DNA from: Sphingomonas koreensis | Lineage (GTDB): Bacteria; Pseudomonadota; Alphaproteobacteria; Sphingomonadales; Sphingomonadaceae | Length of the DNA: 64,000 nt | NCBI RefSeq assembly: GCF_002797435.1 | Contig: NZ_PGEN01000001.1 | Location: 3,346,501-3,410,500 of the forward strand | Direction of reading: 5' to 3' | Shown: one piece after another, positions 1 through 8,829 of the stretch | How the letters are laid out: each line of letters starts with the position of its first letter | How positions within the stretch are numbered: the first letter of the stretch is position 1 | Made by a program: the position numbers and the translations under genes | The notes under the pieces: generated by a model | What the model was told of the DNA's origin: nothing | Database searches by the model: none | The model's input: only the letters and a program-made list of their open reading frames with translations

Positions 1-606
1 CGCCAATGCGGCGTCAAAGGTTGCAGGGGAGATATCCTTGCCCAGCGCGGCGGCGCTGATCACCGGGAATTCGGGCAGGCCGCACGGCACGATCCCGTTG
101 AAGTCGTCGAGGTCCGGGTTCAGGTTGACCGCGAAGCCGTGCATCGTCACCCATCGCCGGACGCGCACGCCGATCGCGCCGATCTTCGCTTCGCTGCCGC
201 CGTCGCGCGTCCAGATGCCGATCCGTCCCTCGGCGCGGAAGGCGTTGATCCCCAACGCTCCCAATGCCGCGATCACCCAGCCCTCGAGCGCATGGACATA
301 GCAGCGCACGTCCTTGTTGCGGCGGCTGAGATCGAGCATCGCATAGCCGATGCGCTGGCCCGGCCCGTGATAGGTGTAGCGCCCGCCGCGTCCGGTGGCG
401 AAGACGGGGAAGCGCGGGTCGATCAGTTCGGCCGGGTCGGCGCTGGTGCCCGCGGTATAGACCGGCGGATGTTCGAGCAGCCAGATCAACTCGCCCGCCT
501 GGCCGTTCTGGATCTCGGCGACGCGCGTTTCCATTTCGGCCAGCGCTTCGGGGTAGGGCACGCGATGGTCAGCCACCCGCCATTCGATACCGTTCTTCGT
601 CTCCAT
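1..606 (-). CDS. lipB: Octanoyltransferase LipB, C-terminal end cut by window edge
   Basis: Transfers the octanoyl group from octanoyl-ACP to the lipoyl domain of target proteins, the first step of lipoate synthesis in the cytoplasm. Reading leftward from the ATG at 606 gives [20 protein letters not shown], then the LipB core: [26 protein letters not shown], a segment ending in [21 protein letters not shown], and [10 protein letters not shown]. The motif around [12 protein letters not shown] and the late PCG cysteine are family hallmarks. 202 codons are visible and only a short C-terminal tail is missing. GcvH (43.3 kb) is a plausible substrate in this genome. Identification is firm; the start could be a little further upstream. 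Confidence 0.93.
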   Translation of the reverse strand, partial: METKNGIEWRVADHRVPYPEALAEMETRVAEIQNGQAGELIWLLEHPPVYTAGTSADPAELIDPRFPVFATGRGGRYTYHGPGQRIGYAMLDLSRRNKDVRCYVHALEGWVIAALGALGINAFRAEGRIGIWTRDGGSEAKIGAIGVRVRRWVTMHGFAVNLNPDLDDFNGIVPCGLPEFPVISAAALGKDISPATFDAALA

Positions 607-736
607 CGCGCGCAGATGGCCCGCCGCGCGCCGCTTCGCAATGTCTGAAGCAGCGGTGCCGTTTCAGCGGGGCCGCGCCAAGCCTAGTGGCGTGCGCCGG
701 TCCGATCGGCTAACGGTTCGCGACAAGGGGTGTGAT

Positions 737-1558
737 ATGGTCAGCATGGGTACCGTCTGGGATCGGACGGCGGAGTTTCTGAGCGACAATCTGGGACGGT
801 TGCTCCCCCTCGCGCTCGGTGCGATCTTCGTGCCGTCGGCGATCAGCGGCAGCTTGTCGGGGTTGCAGCAGGGGGCTGCGCCCGGTCTCGCCGCGGGGCT
901 GGGCTTGGCTTCGCTGCTGCTGGCTATCGTAACCTTCTGGGGCCAGTTGGCGATCACCGCGCTGGCGCTCGATCCCGCGATTGGCCGCGGTGCTGCGCGC
1001 GCCGCGACGCGACGACTGCCCGCCGCGCTGGCCGTGACGGTCGTGCTGTTCCTGGCGCTGTTTCTGCTCGCCATCCCAGCCGGTATCATTCTGGCGGCGA
1101 GCGGAGCCGATCTGAGTAGCGGGGCTGCGGGTACGATGCCGCAGATACCGGCTGCCGCTGCGCCGTGGCTGCTGTTCTATTTCCTGGTGCTGATCCCGGT
1201 GGCGGTCTGGCTGGGCGCGCGTCTGCTGCTGGTCGCGCCGGTGATCGTGGGTGAGAATACGATGTTCGGAGCGGTGCCGCGCAGCTGGGCGCTAACCCGC
1301 GGGTCGGCGCTCCGGATCGTCGGCGTGCTGATCCTCTATGCGATCGTGGCATGGATCGCCTATCTCGCTGCGACGACCGCCTTCGGCGCGATCATCACGC
1401 TGGTTGCCGGCCGGGGTGAGGACGGGCTGTCGATCGCCATGGTGCTGACCGGAATCGTCGGCGGCGCGGTCTCGACCGCCTTCACCGTCCTCGGCACCGC
1501 CTTCACTGCAAAACTCTACCTTGCGCTGCGCGCTGCCAAAGAGCCCGTTCCGGCATAA
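737..1558 (+). CDS. Multi-pass membrane protein, YciC/GDPD-membrane-domain-like (copy 1)
   Basis: A 273-residue inner-membrane protein of unknown function. About six hydrophobic segments are visible (near residues 17-35, 45-75, 95-120, 140-165, 190-215, 235-260), with the motif PRSWALTRGSALRIVG before the fifth. That 'SWxLTxG' pattern is typical of the membrane domain found in YciC-like proteins and in the N-terminus of some glycerophosphodiester phosphodiesterases. I chose the ATG at 737 because upstream codons in the frame look non-coding. Its stop overlaps the next start (TAATG), so the two are translationally coupled, and they appear to be paralogues. The function itself is not known. Confidence 0.8.
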   Translation: MVSMGTVWDRTAEFLSDNLGRLLPLALGAIFVPSAISGSLSGLQQGAAPGLAAGLGLASLLLAIVTFWGQLAITALALDPAIGRGAARAATRRLPAALAVTVVLFLALFLLAIPAGIILAASGADLSSGAAGTMPQIPAAAAPWLLFYFLVLIPVAVWLGARLLLVAPVIVGENTMFGAVPRSWALTRGSALRIVGVLILYAIVAWIAYLAATTAFGAIITLVAGRGEDGLSIAMVLTGIVGGAVSTAFTVLGTAFTAKLYLALRAAKEPVPA

Positions 1559-2277
1559 TGCGCCTGTCATTCGGAGCCATTTTCGCCGACGCGGCTGCGA
1601 TCTGGCGTGCGGATCGCGAACTGCTGATCGCGCTCAGCGCGTTCTTCTTCGTACTGCCGGCGCTGGCGATGATGCTTTTCATGCCGGTCCCTACGCCGCC
1701 GGCGGAGGGCGAGCGTCTCGCGGGGCAGGCGCTGATCGGCTATATCACCGACAATCTGCACTGGATCGCAATTCAGCGCGTCGCCGAACTCTTCGGCGTG
1801 GCGAGCCTGTTCGTCCTCTGCCTCGATCCGGAGCGGCCGACCCTGGCCGGAGCGATGCGCTCGGCGTTGCCGCTGTTCCCGATGTTCGTGGTGCTGGCAG
1901 TGTTCGTCGCGATCCTCACCTGGGGCGGGCTGATGCTGTTCCTGCTTCCGGGCTTTTACGTGATGGGACGCGCCTTCGTCGCGGGGGCCGCTATGGTCGC
2001 CGAGCGGCGGGCCGATCCGTTTGCGGCGCTGGCGCGCGGTTTTGCTCTGACGCAAGGCTATGGCTGGATGCTGTTCACCGCCGCGATCCTGTTGTCGCTG
2101 CCCGCTCAACTCGTCGCGATGCTGGCAAGTTCGGCGCGCGGGCCCGAGGCGGGAATCGTCGCAATCGCCGCGAGCGGGCTGATCGCGGCGCTGGCAGGCG
2201 GCGCGGTGACGCTGGCGACCACGCTCCTGCAGATCGCGGTCTATCGCCGGCTGGCGGGATCCAGCAACGGGATGTGA
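1558..2277 (+). CDS. Multi-pass membrane protein, YciC/GDPD-membrane-domain-like (copy 2)
   Basis: A 239-residue polytopic membrane protein starting inside the stop codon of the preceding gene (TAATG, 1-nt overlap). It shares the same plan as copy 1: an N-terminal hydrophobic pair, a 'CLDPERPTLAGAMRSALP' stretch that lines up with 'ALDPAIGRGAARAATRRLP' of copy 1, and 'FAALARGFALTQGYGWML' lining up with the SWALTRG motif. A tandem duplication followed by divergence is the simplest reading, possibly forming a hetero-oligomer. The 3' end overlaps the convergent GNAT gene by 37 nt. Function unknown. Confidence 0.8.
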   Translation: MRLSFGAIFADAAAIWRADRELLIALSAFFFVLPALAMMLFMPVPTPPAEGERLAGQALIGYITDNLHWIAIQRVAELFGVASLFVLCLDPERPTLAGAMRSALPLFPMFVVLAVFVAILTWGGLMLFLLPGFYVMGRAFVAGAAMVAERRADPFAALARGFALTQGYGWMLFTAAILLSLPAQLVAMLASSARGPEAGIVAIAASGLIAALAGGAVTLATTLLQIAVYRRLAGSSNGM

Positions 2278-2840
2278 GGCGCCGCCTCGCGTGGCAAATG
2301 ACCTGACAGGCGCGGGTCGGGAAAGGTCTCGACCGCGCGCGCGAACGGGACGAACCCTGAGGCGCGGTAAAAGCCAAGCGCCTTGGGATGGTCGAGCGTG
2401 CAGGTGTGCACCCAGACGCGTGTCACGTCTGGCCGCCATGCCCGCATCAGCGCGTGCGCCATCAGCCAGCGGCCATGGCCTTGCCCCGCCAGTTCGGGCA
2501 CCAACCCGACGAACGAGAGTTCGCAGGTCTCCTTCTCGCGATAGTCGAGCTCGAGCAGACCGATCTCGATCCCGCGGGGATCGGCGACGGCGAAGATCTC
2601 GACTCCGGAATCATGGATGATTCCGGTCAGCCGGGCGTCGTCCATGATCAGGCGTGAGAACCACAGCCACGGCTCGCCGATGCGGCGGAACAGGGCGCGG
2701 TACTTCTCGGGCGAGGGCTTCTCCCATTTCACCAGCCGCAGCGGCGATTCGGGGAGCGGCCGGGGGCGGGGCCGCTCGCGCATCTCCAGGCTGGTGACGA
2801 TCGTCGCCACCTCGCCCGGTTTTATCGGGATCAGCCCCAC
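2241..2840 (-). CDS. GNAT-family N-acetyltransferase
   Basis: A 199-residue acetyltransferase of the GNAT superfamily, transferring acetyl from acetyl-CoA to an amine; the substrate cannot be told from sequence. The CoA pyrophosphate loop is seen in VPELAGQGHGRWLMAHAL (R/Q-x-x-G-x-G/A pattern), preceded by the beta-strand ELSFVGLVPE and followed by the late strand with HPKALGFYRASGFVP, which is characteristic of the fold's C-terminal half. It begins 4 nt after the hemF stop, so it is probably the last gene of a trmL-hemF-GNAT operon. Its end overlaps the convergent membrane-protein gene by 37 nt. Confidence 0.85.
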   Translation of the reverse strand: MGLIPIKPGEVATIVTSLEMRERPRPRPLPESPLRLVKWEKPSPEKYRALFRRIGEPWLWFSRLIMDDARLTGIIHDSGVEIFAVADPRGIEIGLLELDYREKETCELSFVGLVPELAGQGHGRWLMAHALMRAWRPDVTRVWVHTCTLDHPKALGFYRASGFVPFARAVETFPDPRLSGHLPREAAPHIPLLDPASRR

Positions 2841-2844
2841 CGCG

Positions 2845-3696
2845 TCACGACCACGTCGCCAGCGGCGGCAGGCTCATCAGGATCGCATCGATATTGCCGC
2901 CGGTCTTGAGCCCGAACAGCGTGCCGCGATCATAGACGAGGTTGAACTCGGCATAGCGGCCGCGCCATTCGAGCTGCTGCGCCTTGTCGGCTTCGGTGAA
3001 GGGCGTCGCCATCCGCCTACGCACGATTTCCGGGAAGGTCTTGAGAAACGCCCGGCCGACATCCTGGGTAAAGGCGAAGTTCGCGGCCCATGTATCGCCT
3101 TCGCTGTCGAGATGATCATAGAAGATCCCGCCGACGCCGCGATGCACCTTGCGATGGGGGATGTAGAAATAGTCGTCGGCCCATGCCTTGAAGCGCGGAT
3201 AATGCTCCGGGTCGTGCGCGTCGCAAGCGGCCTGCATCGCGGCATGGAAGTCCGCGGTGTCGGCCTCATAGGGAATCGGCGGATTGAGGTCGGCGCCGCC
3301 GCCGAACCAGCGCTTGGTCGTGCACAGGAAGCGCGTGTTCATATGTACCGCCGGGACATGCGGGTTGGCCATATGCGCGACCAAGCTGATGCCGGTGGCG
3401 AAGAAGCGTGGGTCCTCGCCAGCGCCGTGGATGGTCTTGCCGAACTCGCCTTCGAAGGTGCCGCCGACGGTCGAAACGTTGACGCCTACCTTTTCGAATA
3501 CGCGGCCCTTCATCAGGCCGCGCACACCGCCGCCACCGGGCTCGCCGGAGGGATCTGCGCGATCCCAGGGCATGTATTCGAACACCGCGTCCGATCCGGC
3601 CTCGCGCTCGATCGCCTCGAACTCGGCACAGATGCGGTCGCGCAATTCTTCGAACCAGGCGCGGGCGTTGGCTTGTTGGGTGTCGAGGGTCAGCAT
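2845..3696 (-). CDS. hemF: Oxygen-dependent coproporphyrinogen III oxidase
   Basis: Oxidatively decarboxylates coproporphyrinogen III to protoporphyrinogen IX using O2, in the cytoplasm, during haem synthesis. The 283-residue protein has the HemF signature blocks: NPHVPAVHMNTRF (conserved His), WFGGGADLNPPIPY, HYPRFKAWADDYFYIPHR and VGGIFYDHL, plus the C-terminal RYAEFNLVYDRGTLFGLKTGG. Length is normal for the family. It lies 9 nt from trmL and 4 nt from the GNAT gene on the same strand, so the three are likely co-transcribed. Proximity to the bc1 operon fits the need for haem in cytochromes b and c1. Confidence 0.97.
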   Translation of the reverse strand: MLTLDTQQANARAWFEELRDRICAEFEAIEREAGSDAVFEYMPWDRADPSGEPGGGGVRGLMKGRVFEKVGVNVSTVGGTFEGEFGKTIHGAGEDPRFFATGISLVAHMANPHVPAVHMNTRFLCTTKRWFGGGADLNPPIPYEADTADFHAAMQAACDAHDPEHYPRFKAWADDYFYIPHRKVHRGVGGIFYDHLDSEGDTWAANFAFTQDVGRAFLKTFPEIVRRRMATPFTEADKAQQLEWRGRYAEFNLVYDRGTLFGLKTGGNIDAILMSLPPLATWS

Positions 3697-3705
3697 GGGC
3701 GGCCC

Positions 3706-4170
3706 CTAGCCGATCGCTGTAGGGGAGGGCCAGTGGGCAGTTTGTCTCAGCCCCTCGGCCAGCACGATGCCGACCGAGACCGAAAGGTTCATCGAGCGAA
3801 GCCCGGCGGCCATCGGAATCACCACGCGTGCGTCGGCGCGAGCATGAACTTGCTCGGGCACCCCGGCACTCTCGCTGCCGAACAGCAGGATGTCGTCGTC
3901 CTCGAACGCGAAATCGTGCAGCGGCGTCGCGCCCCTGGTGGTCAGCAGCACGATTCGGCCCTTTGCCTGCCGCTCGAACGCGTCCCAGTCAGCGTGGCGG
4001 GTGATCGCGACATGGCCGATATAGTCCATACCCGCGCGCGCGACGCGTTTGTCGTCCCAGGCGAATCCCATCGGTTCGATCAAGTCGATCGGCGTGGCGA
4101 GGCACGCCCCGATCCGCAGGACGGCGCCGACATTTCCGGCGATATCGGGCTGGAAGAGGGCCACGCGCAT
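3706..4170 (-). CDS. trmL: tRNA (cytidine(34)-2'-O)-methyltransferase, SPOUT family
   Basis: Methylates the 2'-OH of the wobble nucleotide of certain tRNA-Leu species using S-adenosylmethionine. The 154-residue protein is a minimal SPOUT methylase: N-terminal MRVALFQPDIAGNVGAVLR, the central LLFGSESAGVPEQV loop, and the knotted C-terminal MNLSVSVGIVLAEGLRQ, which together define the TrmL/YibK group. The frame is open for another 27 codons upstream, but MRVALFQPDIAGN matches the usual N-terminus of the family, so the ATG at 4170 was chosen. First gene of a probable operon with hemF; divergent from petA. Confidence 0.93.
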   Translation of the reverse strand: MRVALFQPDIAGNVGAVLRIGACLATPIDLIEPMGFAWDDKRVARAGMDYIGHVAITRHADWDAFERQAKGRIVLLTTRGATPLHDFAFEDDDILLFGSESAGVPEQVHARADARVVIPMAAGLRSMNLSVSVGIVLAEGLRQTAHWPSPTAIG

Positions 4171-4386
4171 GCCCGCTTCGATAGGACAGGGGCGGGGCCA
4201 GCCGCAAGTCGGTGCGGCGCGGGGCAAAAAGGCGGTTGGCAAATGCGGCATGTGCCGTCTATCAGGCCCGCCAGCCTACCGGGGGACGCCGGAGGGCTTG
4301 GCGTAGCGTTCGCGCGCTCCGCCGCATCCGGTGACCGAAGTCGTGCAAAGCGTCTCGGTGAATTTTTGAAGTGCAAGGGCTGATGC

Positions 4387-4959
4387 ATGGCAACGCATGA
4401 TGATGCTGTTACCCAGGACGGAGCGATCGACGCGCCGGCCGATCCTCGCCGCCGCGACTATCTCGCGATCGGTGCGGTCGCCTGGGCGGGTGTGGGCGCT
4501 GGCGTCGTCGCGCTGCCGCTGATCAACCAGATGAGCCCGTCTGCCGACGTGCTCGCGCTGTCGACCACCGAACTCGACGTGTCGGCGATCCAGCCTGGCC
4601 AGTCGGTCAAGGCGACCTTCCGCAAGCAGCCGCTGTTCGTGCGCAACCTGACCCAGAAGGAAATCGACGAGGCGAACGCCACGCCGGTTTCCGATCTGCG
4701 CGATCCGCAGACGCTCGCCGAGCGGACCAAGAAAGGCAAGCAGAACTGGCTGGTGACGCTGGGCGTTTGCACTCATCTCGGCTGCGTTCCGCTGGGTGCC
4801 GGCGAGGGCGAGAACAAGGGGCCGTTCGGCGGCTATTTCTGCCCGTGCCACGGTTCGGCCTATGACACCGCCGGCCGCATCCGCACCGGCCCCGCACCGA
4901 CGAACCTGGCGGTTCCCGAATATGAATTCATTTCCGACACCGCGATCCGGGTCGGCTGA
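4387..4959 (+). CDS. petA: Ubiquinol-cytochrome c reductase, Rieske iron-sulfur subunit
   Basis: Carries the Rieske [2Fe-2S] cluster that takes the first electron from ubiquinol in the cytochrome bc1 complex. The 190-residue protein has one N-terminal membrane anchor (about residues 25-48) preceded by an arginine cluster (PRRRDYL), consistent with a Tat-type signal anchor. The soluble domain carries both cluster-binding boxes: C128-T-H130-L-G-C133 and C152-P-C154-H155-G-S157. It is followed 14 nt later by petB. The region upstream (4171-4386) separates it from the divergent trmL and should hold the operon promoter, although I could not define it. Confidence 0.97.
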   Translation: MATHDDAVTQDGAIDAPADPRRRDYLAIGAVAWAGVGAGVVALPLINQMSPSADVLALSTTELDVSAIQPGQSVKATFRKQPLFVRNLTQKEIDEANATPVSDLRDPQTLAERTKKGKQNWLVTLGVCTHLGCVPLGAGEGENKGPFGGYFCPCHGSAYDTAGRIRTGPAPTNLAVPEYEFISDTAIRVG

Positions 4960-4973
4960 GGGGGCATTAGGAC

Positions 4974-6263
4974 ATGAGCTTTCCCTGGGCAAAGCAGTAC
5001 GAGCCGAAGCACCCGGTGATGAAGTGGGTGGACGACCGGCTCCCGCTTCCGCGCTTCGTCTATAACGCGGTGGGCGCCGGCTATCCGGTACCGCGCAACC
5101 TCAACTATTTCTGGAACTTCGGCGTACTCGCCGGCATGTTCCTGGTCATCCAGATCGTTTCGGGCATCGTGCTCGCGATGCACTATGCGGCGAACGCCGG
5201 CATCGCGTTCGACAGCGTCGAGCACATCATGCGCGACGTGAATGCCGGTTGGTTCATCCGCTACGCGCACGCCAACGGCGCGTCGATGTTCCTGCTGGTG
5301 GTCTATATCCATATCGCCCGCGGCCTCTGGTACGGGTCGTACAAGGCGCCGCGCGAGATGGTGTGGCTGCTCGGCGTCGTCATCTTCCTGCTGATGATGG
5401 CCACCGCCTTCATGGGCTATGTTCTTCCCTGGGGTCAGATGAGCTTCTGGGGCGCGCAGGTGATCACCGGCTTCTTCTCGGCGATCCCTGGCGTGGGCGA
5501 GACGATCCGCGTGTGGCTGCTCGGCGGCTTCGCGCCGGACAATGCCGCGCTCAACCGCTTCTTCTCGCTCCACTATCTCCTGCCGTTCGTGATCGCCGGT
5601 GTGGTCATCCTCCACATCTGGGCGCTGCACATTCCGGGTTCGTCGAACCCGACCGGCGTCGAGGTGAAGAGCGAGCAGGATACCGTCCCGTTCCACCCCT
5701 ATTACACTGCCAAGGACGGCGTGGGCGTAGGCGTGGCGCTGATCGTGTTCGCGTCGCTGATCTTCTTCGCGCCGAACCTGCTGGGGCACCCGGACAACTA
5801 CATTCCGGCCAACCCGCTCTCGACCCCGGCGCATATCGTGCCCGAATGGTACTTCCTGCCCTTCTACGCGATCCTGAAGTCGTTCACGATCGACTTCATC
5901 TTCCCGGCGAAGCTGTGGGGCGTGCTGGCGATGTTCGGTTCGATCCTGCTGCTGTTCTTCCTGCCGTGGCTCGACACCTCGCCGGTCCGTTCGGCAAACT
6001 ATCGCCCGACGTACAAGTGGTTCCTGATCGTGCTGCTGATCGACGTGCTCGTGCTGGGTTATATCGGCGGCGCATCGCCGACGCCGGGGGTGATCCTGAT
6101 CGGCCAGATCGCAACCGTCTATTACTTCCTGCACTTCCTCGTGATCCTGCCGATCGTGTCGGCGATGGAGCGTCCGCGTCCGCTGCCCAACTCGATCACC
6201 GAGGCGGTGCTTGGCGGCAAGGGCGGCACGTCGCCTGCGCAGACCGCGCTGGCTGCCGAATAA
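4974..6263 (+). CDS. petB: Ubiquinol-cytochrome c reductase, cytochrome b subunit
   Basis: Membrane core of the bc1 complex, binding haems bL and bH and forming the quinol-oxidising and quinone-reducing sites. The 429-residue protein has eight or so membrane helices, the haem-ligand histidines in [22 protein letters not shown] and in [22 protein letters not shown], the [14 protein letters not shown] segment, and the Qo-site [13 protein letters not shown] motif (PEWY). It is a full-length fused cytochrome b, not the split b6/subunit IV form. It sits between petA (14 nt gap) and petC (17 nt gap) in the standard alphaproteobacterial order. Confidence 0.98.
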   Translation: MSFPWAKQYEPKHPVMKWVDDRLPLPRFVYNAVGAGYPVPRNLNYFWNFGVLAGMFLVIQIVSGIVLAMHYAANAGIAFDSVEHIMRDVNAGWFIRYAHANGASMFLLVVYIHIARGLWYGSYKAPREMVWLLGVVIFLLMMATAFMGYVLPWGQMSFWGAQVITGFFSAIPGVGETIRVWLLGGFAPDNAALNRFFSLHYLLPFVIAGVVILHIWALHIPGSSNPTGVEVKSEQDTVPFHPYYTAKDGVGVGVALIVFASLIFFAPNLLGHPDNYIPANPLSTPAHIVPEWYFLPFYAILKSFTIDFIFPAKLWGVLAMFGSILLLFFLPWLDTSPVRSANYRPTYKWFLIVLLIDVLVLGYIGGASPTPGVILIGQIATVYYFLHFLVILPIVSAMERPRPLPNSITEAVLGGKGGTSPAQTALAAE

Positions 6264-6280
6264 AAGGGGCTTGAGATAAC

Positions 6281-7135
6281 ATGGTTCGCATTGGCGGATT
6301 TATCGTCGGCGTCGGGTTTGTCTTTGCCCTTCTGCTCGGCATCTTCGACACGGTGTACAACTGGATCAAGGAGCCCCCGGCCGCGACCGCGGAGCACGAG
6401 TTCCATGCGCATCCGAAGAAGGTGGACTTCTCGTTCAACGGCTTCTTCGGCAAGTACGACAACCGGCAGCTCCAGCGCGGGCTTCAGGTGTACAAGGAAG
6501 TGTGCGCTGCCTGCCACTCGCTGCGGCTGGTGTCGTTCCGCGATCTCGAGGCGCTGGGCTATAGCGAAGGTCAGGTGAAGACCATCGCCAAGGGCTTCCA
6601 GGTTCCGTCGATCAACCCGGAAACCGGCGAGCCGGCGACCCGAGACGGCGCGCCTTTCGACCGCTTCCCGTCGCCCTATGCCAACGACGTCGCCGCGCGC
6701 GCCGCGAACAACAACGCGATCCCGCCCGACCTTTCGCTGATGGCCAAGGCGCGCCACGACGGCAGCAACTATATCTATTCGCTGCTGACCGGCTACCAGG
6801 ACCAGAAGGGCTACAAGAACGAAAAGGGCGAGGAGCTGCTGAAGCACTTCCCCGAGGCGAAGACCCCTGAAGGGCTTCACTTCAACCCTTATTTCGCGAC
6901 GCTGAACCTGGCGATGGCGCAGCCTCTCAAGGACGGCCAGGTGACCTATTCGGACGGCACCGCGGCGACGCTCGACAACTATGCGAAGGACGTTTCGGCG
7001 TTCCTGACCTGGACCGCTGAACCGAAGATGGAAGCGCGCAAGACCGCTGGTTTCGCGACGCTGATCTTCCTCGTGATCTTCTGCTTCCTCGCCTATGGCG
7101 CAAAGAAGCAGATCTGGCGGAACCTGAAGGACTGA
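6281..7135 (+). CDS. petC: Ubiquinol-cytochrome c reductase, cytochrome c1 subunit
   Basis: Accepts electrons from the Rieske protein and passes them to soluble or membrane-bound cytochrome c in the periplasm. The 284-residue protein has a hydrophobic N-terminal signal-anchor (residues 4-22), the covalent haem motif C75-A-A-C78-H79, the NAIPPDLSLMAKARHDG block typical of cytochrome c1, and a C-terminal membrane helix (about residues 256-275) followed by a basic end KKQIWRNLKD. The likely sixth haem ligand lies in the NLAMAQPL segment (Met). A strong hairpin terminator follows it at 7163-7190. Confidence 0.97.
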   Translation: MVRIGGFIVGVGFVFALLLGIFDTVYNWIKEPPAATAEHEFHAHPKKVDFSFNGFFGKYDNRQLQRGLQVYKEVCAACHSLRLVSFRDLEALGYSEGQVKTIAKGFQVPSINPETGEPATRDGAPFDRFPSPYANDVAARAANNNAIPPDLSLMAKARHDGSNYIYSLLTGYQDQKGYKNEKGEELLKHFPEAKTPEGLHFNPYFATLNLAMAQPLKDGQVTYSDGTAATLDNYAKDVSAFLTWTAEPKMEARKTAGFATLIFLVIFCFLAYGAKKQIWRNLKD

Positions 7136-7162
7136 CCTTCGCCGTCTGACGATTTCTCCACC

Positions 7163-7190
7163 GGCCCGGGAAGCGATTCCCGGGCCGTTT
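7163..7190 (+). terminator. Rho-independent terminator after petABC
   Basis: A perfect 10-bp stem, GGCCCGGGAA / TTCCCGGGCC, with a GCGA tetraloop is followed by GTTTCGTTT. It lies 27 nt after the petC stop and ends 20 nt before apt, so it should end the petABC transcript and give apt its own control or read-through level. Confidence 0.85.
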
Positions 7191-7209
7191 CGTTTGAAAG
7201 GGTAGGACG

Positions 7210-7743
7210 ATGCCTGCCGACGATCTCGCCGCGTTGATCCGCACCATCCCCGACTTCCCCAAGCCGGGAATCCAGTTCCGCGACATCACAACGCTGCTGC
7301 TCGATCCCGCCGGCCTCGCCCGCGCGGTCGAGGCGATCATCGATGCCGTGGATGGCCCGGTCGATCTGGTTGCGGGGATCGAGGCGCGCGGGTTCCTCTT
7401 CGCTTCGCCCGTGGCATTGGCGCTGGGGGCAGGGGTGCTGCTGGTGCGCAAGGACGGCAAGCTGCCCGGCGCTACCATCGCCGAAGACTATGCGCTGGAA
7501 TATGGCACCGACCGGATCGCGATCCATGCCGACGCCTTTGCGCCCGGCGCGCGCGTGCTGCTGATCGACGACCTCATCGCCACCGGCGGCACCGCGCGCG
7601 CCGCCGTTCGCCTGCTGCGCAAGGCCGGGGCGCAGGTGACGCAGGCGGCGTTCGTGATCGATCTGCCTGACCTCGGCGGTGCCGACGCCCTGCGCGCCGA
7701 GGGGATCCATGTCACCAGCCTCGTCGCGTTCGACGGTCACTAA
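7210..7743 (+). CDS. apt: Adenine phosphoribosyltransferase
   Basis: Salvages adenine by joining it to PRPP to form AMP in the cytoplasm. The 177-residue protein starts with LAALIRTIPDFPKPGIQFRD, the standard Apt N-terminus, and has GIEARGFLFASPVALALG and the type I PRPP-binding motif VLLIDDLIATGGTARAAV near residues 117-133. Length is typical. A good Shine-Dalgarno (GGGTAGGA) precedes the ATG. It follows the petABC terminator, a conserved neighbour but functionally unrelated to respiration. Confidence 0.97.
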   Translation: MPADDLAALIRTIPDFPKPGIQFRDITTLLLDPAGLARAVEAIIDAVDGPVDLVAGIEARGFLFASPVALALGAGVLLVRKDGKLPGATIAEDYALEYGTDRIAIHADAFAPGARVLLIDDLIATGGTARAAVRLLRKAGAQVTQAAFVIDLPDLGGADALRAEGIHVTSLVAFDGH

Positions 7744-7814
7744 GGGAACCGCATCGGCCTCTCCCCCGTTTCCAGACGGTTAAGGACGTTCTCTCGCGTC
7801 CGTGGAGAGCAACC

Positions 7815-8348
7815 ATGCATATCCCGCGTATCTTCGCCGCAGGTCTGATCGGTGCGGCGGCGTTCGGGCTTTCCGCCTGCACCGACGGCTATGGCTATTC
7901 GGGCGTCTCGGTCGGCTATGGCAGCGGCGGCTACTATGACGACGGCTATTACGGTTATGCCGGAAGCTATGGCAGCCCGTATTGGGGTTGGTACGGCGAC
8001 TATTACTACCCCGGTACCGGCTACTATGTGTACGACCGCTATCGCCGTCCCCACCGCTGGAACGACGGCCAGCGCCGCTATTGGGAGCAACGCCGCTATG
8101 GCTGGCGCGGCGACCGCGGCGCGATACGCGACAATTGGCGCGAGTTCGGGCGCGACCGGCGGCAGGACGACCGCGCCTACCGCCAGGATCGTCGGCAGGA
8201 TCGCCAAGCCTATCGTGACGGCCAGGTGACGCGCGACCAGTTCCGCGAGGAACGGCGCGACGACCGGCGGGACTATCGCCGGGAATACCGCCGCGACCGT
8301 AGCGAATTGCGGCGCGAAAACCGCAGGGACCGGCGCCAGCCCCGCTAG
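7815..8348 (+). CDS. Tyr/Gly-rich lipoprotein with Arg/Asp-rich tail, function unknown
   Basis: A 177-residue predicted outer-envelope lipoprotein. The signal peptide MHIPRIFAAGLIGAAAFGLSAC ends in the lipobox LSAC (Cys22). Residues 24-80 are almost entirely Gly, Tyr, Ser and Trp. The rest is a highly charged run dominated by Arg and Asp with short repeated units such as RQDDRAYRQDRRQDRQAYRD and RRDDRRDYRREYRRD. Such composition suggests an unstructured, possibly cell-wall or LPS-contacting tail. A strong SD (GTGGAGAG) precedes the start. It shares a CTAG stop overlap with the convergent MaoC gene. The Arg/Asp-rich stretch resembles that of the 12.7 kb protein, but this may be compositional only. 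Confidence 0.75.
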   Translation: MHIPRIFAAGLIGAAAFGLSACTDGYGYSGVSVGYGSGGYYDDGYYGYAGSYGSPYWGWYGDYYYPGTGYYVYDRYRRPHRWNDGQRRYWEQRRYGWRGDRGAIRDNWREFGRDRRQDDRAYRQDRRQDRQAYRDGQVTRDQFREERRDDRRDYRREYRRDRSELRRENRRDRRQPR

Positions 8349-8791
8349 GCAGGGCGCCGGGCGACCAGGCCGCGGGCGACGAAGCTCATCACCGGTTCGT
8401 CATGCTGGTTGTAGACGGTCATGCGCGCACGGGTACGGCCCATTTCGGGGCGCTTCTCCATCGCCTCCTTCTCAAGCAGCTCATTCTCGCAGCGGAGCGT
8501 GTCACCGGGGAAGACCGGCTTGATCCAGCGCAGCTCGTCGATTCCGCCAGCGCCGAGACTGGCGGAAGGGTTGGCCTTCATATGCTCGACGAACATCGAC
8601 ATGGTCATCGCGCAGGTGTGCCAGCCGCTTGCCGCGAGCCGACCGAAATGGGTCCTGGCCGCCGCCTCGTCGGAGAGGTGGAAGGGCTGCGGATCGTATT
8701 TCTCCGCGAACGCCAGCACTTCCTCGCGCGTGACCTCGTAGGAGCCGAAGCTCGCCTTGTCGCCGACCGTCAGGTCCTCGAAATATTTCAT
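8345..8791 (-). CDS. MaoC-family dehydratase
   Basis: A 148-residue single hot-dog-fold protein of the MaoC / (R)-specific enoyl-CoA hydratase family, probably acting on acyl-CoA esters in the cytoplasm. The hydratase motif is visible as YDPQPFHLSDEAA (catalytic Asp and His), followed by FGRLAASGWHTCAM, which is the usual central-helix sequence. I chose the ATG at 8791 (MKYFEDLTVGDKASFG), the canonical N-terminus; the frame remains open upstream but that part reads as antisense of the next gene. It sits 38 nt downstream of the phosphodiesterase gene on the same strand. Confidence 0.9.
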   Translation of the reverse strand: MKYFEDLTVGDKASFGSYEVTREEVLAFAEKYDPQPFHLSDEAAARTHFGRLAASGWHTCAMTMSMFVEHMKANPSASLGAGGIDELRWIKPVFPGDTLRCENELLEKEAMEKRPEMGRTRARMTVYNQHDEPVMSFVARGLVARRPA

Positions 8792-8829
8792 GCAATCAGT
8801 TTCGATCGGAAACGGATGTGATGCAACCC

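Noticed and set aside
2617..4383. 588-residue open frame on the plus strand
   Set aside because: Antisense to hemF and trmL, both of which have clear family motifs on the minus strand.
4860..6134. 424-residue open frame on the minus strand
   Set aside because: Antisense to petA and petB; no motif, and unlikely inside the bc1 operon.
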